Origin: an uncultured Clostridia bacterium | GTDB taxonomy: Bacteria; Bacillota; Clostridia; TANB77; CAG-465 | Assembly (NCBI GenBank): GCA_934130595.1 | Contig: CAKOYF010000003.1 | Location: 62,001 to 126,000, forward strand | DNA length: 64,000 bases | Direction of reading: 5' to 3' | Shown here: positions 59,425-64,000 of the stretch, piece after piece | Layout of the letters: the number at the start of each line of letters is the position of its first letter | Position numbering within the stretch: the first letter of the stretch is position 1 | Program-made: the position numbers and the translations under genes | The notes under the pieces: generated by a model | Seen by the model: only the letters and a program-made list of their open reading frames with translations | Database searches by the model: none | Told to the model about the DNA's origin: nothing

Positions 59425-60561
59425 TTATTTAGTATACCCATATTTTTTATAAAACTCATCTCTAAATTCTACTAGTCTTTCTTCTTTTATAGCTTCTCTT
59501 ATATCTTCCATTAATTTAACTAAGAATCTTAAATTATGTATAGATAAAAGTCTAGCACCTAGTATTTCTTTTGCTTTAAACAAATGATTTAGATATGCTC
59601 TTGTATAATTTTTACAGCAATAGCAATCACATTCATCGTCTAGTGTTTCAAAAGCTCTTTTGTGGCAAGCATTTAGTAAGTTTACTTGTCCATGATGAGT
59701 AAGCGCAGTACCATTACGTGCCATTCTTGTTGGTAATACGCAGTCACACATATCTATTCCTGCAAATACAGCTTCAATTAAATAATCTGGTGATCCCACT
59801 CCCATTAAGTATCTTGGTTTGTTTTCTGGTAGTTTAGGTGTTATATATCTTAATATATCTAAGAAGTCTTCTTTAGGCTCTCCTACGCTTATTCCTCCTA
59901 CTGCATATCCTGGGAAATCTAATTTAGCTAATTCTTCCAAGCTTTGATCTCTTAAATCTTTATAAAATCCACCTTGTACTATTCCAAATAAAGCTTGTTT
60001 ATCTACAGTTGTGTGATAATCTTTACAACGTTTTGCCCATCTAGTTGTTCTTTCCATAGATTTTTTAACATAATCATAACTTGCTCCATAAGGTGCGCAT
60101 TCATCAAAAGCCATCATTATGTCTGATCCTAAAGCTTCTTGTATTTCCATAGATTTTTCTGGAGAAATGAATTGCTTAGATCCATCTATATGTGATCTAA
60201 ATTCAACTCCTTCTTCACTAATTTTTCTTAGTGGTCCAAGACTAAATACTTGAAATCCGCCACTATCTGTTAATATATTTCTATCCCAATTCATAAATTT
60301 ATGAAGACCGCCAGCTTCTTTAATTAACTCGTGTCCTGGTCTTAAAAATAAATGATATGTATTTCCTAATATAATATGGCTATGAACCATATCTTTTAAT
60401 TCATCGGTTGTCATAGCTTTAACTGTTGCTTGTGTTCCAACTGGCATAAATACTGGTGTTTCTACGTCCCCATGTGGAAGGTGCATTACTCCAAGTCTTG
60501 CACCTGTTCTAGGATCAATCTTCTTTATTTCAAATTTTAAAGCTTCTTTTTTCTCTTCCAT
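59425..60561 (-). CDS. tgt: tRNA-guanine(34) transglycosylase
   Basis: Inserts the preQ1 base into tRNA wobble position 34 for queuosine. The 378 residues have the active-site LTDSGGFQVFSLG (Asp nucleophile region), FDECAPY, the base-binding GGISVGEPK and the zinc site CDCYCCKNYTRAYLNHL. It follows the ABC permease gene. queA, usually adjacent, is two genes upstream. Confidence 0.97.
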   Translation of the reverse strand: MEEKKEALKFEIKKIDPRTGARLGVMHLPHGDVETPVFMPVGTQATVKAMTTDELKDMVHSHIILGNTYHLFLRPGHELIKEAGGLHKFMNWDRNILTDSGGFQVFSLGPLRKISEEGVEFRSHIDGSKQFISPEKSMEIQEALGSDIMMAFDECAPYGASYDYVKKSMERTTRWAKRCKDYHTTVDKQALFGIVQGGFYKDLRDQSLEELAKLDFPGYAVGGISVGEPKEDFLDILRYITPKLPENKPRYLMGVGSPDYLIEAVFAGIDMCDCVLPTRMARNGTALTHHGQVNLLNACHKRAFETLDDECDCYCCKNYTRAYLNHLFKAKEILGARLLSIHNLRFLVKLMEDIREAIKEERLVEFRDEFYKKYGYTK

Positions 60562-60587
60562 AAATATTCCTTTCTACAATCTAATTG

Positions 60588-62861
60588 TTATAATATCTTT
60601 TCAATAGCCGTAAATATTATTGAAGATAATATTACAGCAACTAAAAATGTATAATCTCTAAATACATACAAGTTTTCTGCTATATTTAGTTTTATTTTTC
60701 TATAATCCAAACTTTCTTTTAATTTTCTTATACTCTCTTTATCTTTAAGTTGCATTGCTTTATTATATATCATATATATTAATATGCAAAATCCAACAGC
60801 ATTTAAAGCAATCTGTGCATATGTAAATATTTGCATAAATGTAATATGATCATAGAACAAAGCTTCAATTGTTGCAAATCCATTACTTATAAAGTGAAGT
60901 ATCATTGTTGGATATAATTTACCTGTTTTTTCTCTAACAATAGCAAATAGTATTCCAACTAAAAATGCAAATATAAATTGTGTTACATTCATATGTATTG
61001 TTGCAAATACTAAAGCAGATACTATTGTTGCAAAAATTGCGCCTTTGCTTCTTAGTACACCATATATTCCTTTACGAACAAATAGTTCTTCAAAAATTGC
61101 AGGTAATATTGCAACTTCTAAAAATACTAAAATTGTAGCAAATTTTCCACTATAATTAAATAGTCCCATTGCCTCAGTTATATCTGAACTTATTCCTATT
61201 TTTTCTATTGCAAAAGAACAAATAACTTGTATAACACTCATTACAGGAATTGATAACACAATATACTTAATGCATGTTATTATTGATTCTTTTTTACTAG
61301 TTTTATCTTTTTCAATTTGCTTTTCTTTTTCATTATCTGTTAGTAAATATGGTCTAATTACTAAATAAGGTACAGCTAGTGATACAACAAATACAATACA
61401 CATTAGTATTAAATAAATACAGTCTTTTGAAATAAATGTAATTTTTTCTGCAAGTAAAGGAAGTATTGTACTAGCTATTAATCCTCCAACAACTTGCAAA
61501 ATAACAAGTAGTATTACACTAAGACCAATAATTAAACCTTTTTTTGAGCTTTCTTTTCTATCTATTATTTTTTCTTGATATTCTCTTGTAGCTATTATTT
61601 TCTCAATTCCTTCTATCTTTTTATTCTTCTTTGAACTGTAGTCTAATATTGCGTTCTTAAAAGGCTTTTGTACAAGAATAAGACTTAGTGGTATTGATGC
61701 TACAAGAATTACTATAGATATAATTACTTGTATAACATTTGCTTGACCTATTAAAAACATAGCTGGTATAAAATACATTGATGCTATAGGTAGTACAGAC
61801 AATATGTATGCTACTACTCCAGATGTTTTAAGTGGTGTTACAAGTACTGTAACAATTGTATATAATATTAAATTTAATGTAACTAAAAGAATAGTTGCAT
61901 TTCCTGCTTCTTGAATATTTGTTGTTTTAGCAGACATTACAGATTGAATAACACCTTGTAAAAATGTAGTTAAACACATAAATACAAATGTAATTATAAA
62001 ATAATTTATTGTTTTTAATGATATAAAACTACTAATATTTACTGCTTCCATTCCATCAATATTTACTTTTGCTGTTGCAAATAAAGAAGAAAGCATTACT
62101 GCAATTATCATATACGTAATCATAAATACAAATTGTACTACTACAGTTAAACACATACTTAGTACTTTAGAAATTATATACTCTTTTGTTGTTATTGATG
62201 TTAGTATATATTCAATACTCTTAGACATTTTTTCTTGAGATATTGTATTTGCAATTTTATTTAAACATAGTAACAATATAAAGAATATTAAGTAGTTAGA
62301 AACCATCTGTAAAATTGATGTGTTCTCACTTGTATCTACTTTTTCAGATAATATTATTCTATCTATTACAGCATCTTCTTTTATTACTTCTATTTCTTGT
62401 TCTGTTAAGTTTTTATTTTCTGAAACCATTGTGTTTTTAACGCTATTTAGTACTTTTTCTACTCTTTCAATATAACTTGCAAGAACTGTTTCTTTAGTAA
62501 TAAAATCTGTTTTTATATATGCTCTATCATCTTTTTGTACTTTTAATAATATAACATTTTCAGATATATCAGCATTTTCATACTCTGATACATTTTCTAC
62601 TTTTTCTATAGTAAAGTTTTCATCTTCTTTAAATTCCTCATATATTTTCTCATATGCTAAATTATCATCATCTTGTATATACATTTGTATTTGTGAATCT
62701 AAAGAAACATTATTTTTCTTAAGTAAAGTTTTAAAATTATTAAAATTTATACCTACTATAGTAACTATAAGAAGTAATAAGTTTAAAATAACAAACCATT
62801 TATTTTTTATACTTCTTTCAAATTCATTTTTTATTATTGCACCTATTTTTCTATTCTTCAT
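60588..62861 (-). CDS. ABC-2 type permease fused to a CPBP intramembrane protease
   Basis: A 757-residue fusion. Residues 1-420 form an ABC-2/NatB-like permease: one helix after MKNRKIGAIIKNEFERSIKNKW, a large outer loop to about residue 180, then a helix bundle. Residues 450-757 form a CPBP/Abi metalloprotease-like domain, with the Glu-Glu-x3-Arg motif as FEELFVRKGIYG, the FATIHMN His motif and LHFISNG. It overlaps the ATPase gene by 11 nt. Substrate and protease target are unknown. Confidence 0.87.
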   Translation of the reverse strand: MKNRKIGAIIKNEFERSIKNKWFVILNLLLLIVTIVGINFNNFKTLLKKNNVSLDSQIQMYIQDDDNLAYEKIYEEFKEDENFTIEKVENVSEYENADISENVILLKVQKDDRAYIKTDFITKETVLASYIERVEKVLNSVKNTMVSENKNLTEQEIEVIKEDAVIDRIILSEKVDTSENTSILQMVSNYLIFFILLLCLNKIANTISQEKMSKSIEYILTSITTKEYIISKVLSMCLTVVVQFVFMITYMIIAVMLSSLFATAKVNIDGMEAVNISSFISLKTINYFIITFVFMCLTTFLQGVIQSVMSAKTTNIQEAGNATILLVTLNLILYTIVTVLVTPLKTSGVVAYILSVLPIASMYFIPAMFLIGQANVIQVIISIVILVASIPLSLILVQKPFKNAILDYSSKKNKKIEGIEKIIATREYQEKIIDRKESSKKGLIIGLSVILLVILQVVGGLIASTILPLLAEKITFISKDCIYLILMCIVFVVSLAVPYLVIRPYLLTDNEKEKQIEKDKTSKKESIITCIKYIVLSIPVMSVIQVICSFAIEKIGISSDITEAMGLFNYSGKFATILVFLEVAILPAIFEELFVRKGIYGVLRSKGAIFATIVSALVFATIHMNVTQFIFAFLVGILFAIVREKTGKLYPTMILHFISNGFATIEALFYDHITFMQIFTYAQIALNAVGFCILIYMIYNKAMQLKDKESIRKLKESLDYRKIKLNIAENLYVFRDYTFLVAVILSSIIFTAIEKIL

Positions 62862-63750
62862 AAGCAGTACCTACCTTATCTAAGAATATATCATTTAAAG
62901 AGATATTAAGTACACTAAACTTTGTTATTTCACTAGTATATAACAATCTAAAAACATCACTAATTCTTTCTTTGTTTGCTAGATTTACTATATACCTATT
63001 ATCTCCTTTTTTATTTACAATACCAAATATTTCTATTTGTCTTAAAGTACTCTCTGGTATTTTTCCAGTAATATCTAAAGTTTTATTTGAATACTCTTGC
63101 TTTATGCTTTCTAAGTTTCCATTTAAAACAATCTTTCCATTATTTATAATTACTATATCTTCACAAAGCATTTCTACTTGACTCATAATATGTGAAGAAA
63201 ATATAATTGTTTTTCCTTGGTCTTTTAGTTGAAGAATTATTCTTTTAAAATACTCAACGCTTACTGGATCAAGTCCTGAAAAAGGCTCATCTAATATTAA
63301 TAAATCTGGATTATGTAATAATGCAATAATAAATTGAATCTTTTGCTTATTACCTTTAGATAATTCCTTAATTTTCATATTTGCGTATTCTACTATTTCA
63401 AATTGCTCTAATAGCTCAAACATATGATTTTTTATATCTTCTGTTTTCATAGACTTCATTTTTCCATAATACATACATTGCTCATATACTGTATATGAAT
63501 CTATAAGTGATCCTACTTCAGGTAAATATCCTATTCTATCTGAAATTTCTCCGTTTATTTTTTCTCCATTGTATAGGACTTCTCCTTCGTCTGGATCTAA
63601 TATATTTAAAATAATTCTAAAAATTGTAGATTTTCCAGCACCATTTTTACCTAGTATTCCTAGTATATGTCCTTGTTCAACATTAAAAGATACATCATCT
63701 ACAGCTTTTTTAATACCGAAATATTTACTTAAATTCTTAACCTCTAACAT
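62851..63750 (-). CDS. ABC transporter ATP-binding protein (NatA-like)
   Basis: ATPase partner of the permease-protease fusion. The 299 residues have Walker A GILGKNGAGKSTIF, the Q-loop, the signature LSKGNKQKIQ and Walker B LLILDEPFSGLDP, with SSHIMSQ carrying the switch His. The tail matches the NatA/YhaQ type exporters. The start at 63750 follows AGGAAGG; an earlier in-frame ATG at 63783 lies inside queA. It sits between queA and the permease. Confidence 0.92.
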   Translation of the reverse strand: MLEVKNLSKYFGIKKAVDDVSFNVEQGHILGILGKNGAGKSTIFRIILNILDPDEGEVLYNGEKINGEISDRIGYLPEVGSLIDSYTVYEQCMYYGKMKSMKTEDIKNHMFELLEQFEIVEYANMKIKELSKGNKQKIQFIIALLHNPDLLILDEPFSGLDPVSVEYFKRIILQLKDQGKTIIFSSHIMSQVEMLCEDIVIINNGKIVLNGNLESIKQEYSNKTLDITGKIPESTLRQIEIFGIVNKKGDNRYIVNLANKERISDVFRLLYTSEITKFSVLNISLNDIFLDKVGTAYEE

Positions 63751-63764
63751 TATTTTTTTCCTTC

Positions 63765-64000
63765 CTATAATATCAACATACAATCTCCAAAACTAAAGAA
63801 TCTATATTTATTTTCTACTGCTATTTTATATGCTTCCATTATTCTTTCTTTTGTAGCTAATGCTGATACTAACATAATTAGTGTTGATTCAGGTAAATGG
63901 AAATTAGTTAATAATCCATCAATCATCTTAAATTTATATCCTGGATATATAAATATTTTTGTTTCTTCTGAATGTGGATATATTATACCATCATCTGCTG
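63765..64000 (-). CDS. queA: QueA, C-terminal part (runs off the right edge)
   Basis: S-adenosylmethionine:tRNA ribosyltransferase-isomerase, which converts preQ1 in tRNA toward queuosine. Only the last 78 residues are visible: the segment GLLTNFHLPESTLIMLVSAL and the terminal YRFFSFGDCMLIL, both typical of QueA. The stop codon is 14 nt before the ABC ATPase start. The usual partner tgt lies two genes downstream, past the inserted ABC exporter. Confidence 0.93.
   Translation of the reverse strand, partial: ADDGIIYPHSEETKIFIYPGYKFKMIDGLLTNFHLPESTLIMLVSALATKERIMEAYKIAVENKYRFFSFGDCMLIL

Noticed and set aside
1..64000. Genetic code 4 (TGA as Trp), suggested by extreme AT content
   Set aside because: Many genes end cleanly at TGA, for example dpaB, with correct family lengths, and Trp is encoded by TGG.
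1..64000. tRNA or rRNA genes
   Set aside because: No T-arm-like GGTTCRAATC sequence with a matching acceptor stem was seen on either strand.
1..64000. CRISPR arrays, insertion sequences or prophage
   Set aside because: No regularly spaced repeats, transposase, integrase or phage structural genes were found.

Overview
The window is very AT-rich, with short intergenic gaps and strong AGGAGG-type ribosome binding sites. TGA is a normal stop codon here (for example dpaB and the VanW-domain gene). Spore genes are present (dpaA, dpaB, yabP, yabQ), together with PASTA kinase/PP2C, LexA and a Clostridia-style fatty-acid operon. This points to a spore-forming, low-GC Clostridia member, probably an uncultured gut lineage; the exact taxon is inference. 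Nearly all genes lie on the minus strand.

Layout from left to right (genes are minus strand unless marked +). Positions 1-10050 hold argS (partial), an RNHCP gene, a BI-1 membrane protein, a fused uracil permease-uracil phosphoribosyltransferase behind a leader-peptide attenuator, mgtC, a nucleoside kinase, rho and rimO. Positions 10146-13862 hold two hypotheticals, an isolated dpaB, a permease relic, lexA with its SOS box, and pfkA. Positions 13876-30000 are the classic Firmicutes ftsK/def/fmt/rlmN/prpC/prkC/rsgA/rpe neighbourhood. It is altered in three ways: rpe is fused to an AlkD-type DNA glycosylase domain, a MazG-like gene sits between fmt and rlmN, and a self-contained four-gene cassette is inserted between prkC and rsgA (radical SAM enzyme, methyltransferase, Gmk-like kinase, DUF402). 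Positions 30484-34360 hold a ProX-like deacylase, pyrimidine-nucleoside phosphorylase and asnB (+). Positions 34448-46334 hold a complete acc/fab operon ending in a stand-alone RNA-polymerase alpha-CTD-like gene, then birA and a GltD-like flavoprotein. Positions 46856-57737 hold vanW (+), divIC-yabQ-yabP, uvrB, MYG1, HU, two acetyltransferases, folD and dpaA. The right end holds cardiolipin synthase, tgt, an ABC exporter whose permease is fused to a CPBP protease, and the tail of queA.

The most striking signal is in the inserted cassette. Two of its four genes, the radical SAM enzyme and the Gmk-like kinase, are each split by a +1 frame change. Each change sits exactly at an in-frame CGG codon, and in both cases dropping the C gives a glycine codon and restores the expected protein. 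Reading the window by eye, I found no other in-frame CGG codon in any gene, although out-of-phase CGG triplets are common. This suggests CGG is an unassigned or starved codon that triggers +1 frameshifting, or less excitingly that two coincident indels have damaged the cassette.

Other notable points are a 40-codon leader ORF whose stop lies inside a terminator stem ahead of the uracil uptake fusion (a pyrBI-like arrangement), three unusual gene fusions, an apparently leaderless mRNA, and dipicolinate synthase subunits separated by about 45 kb.
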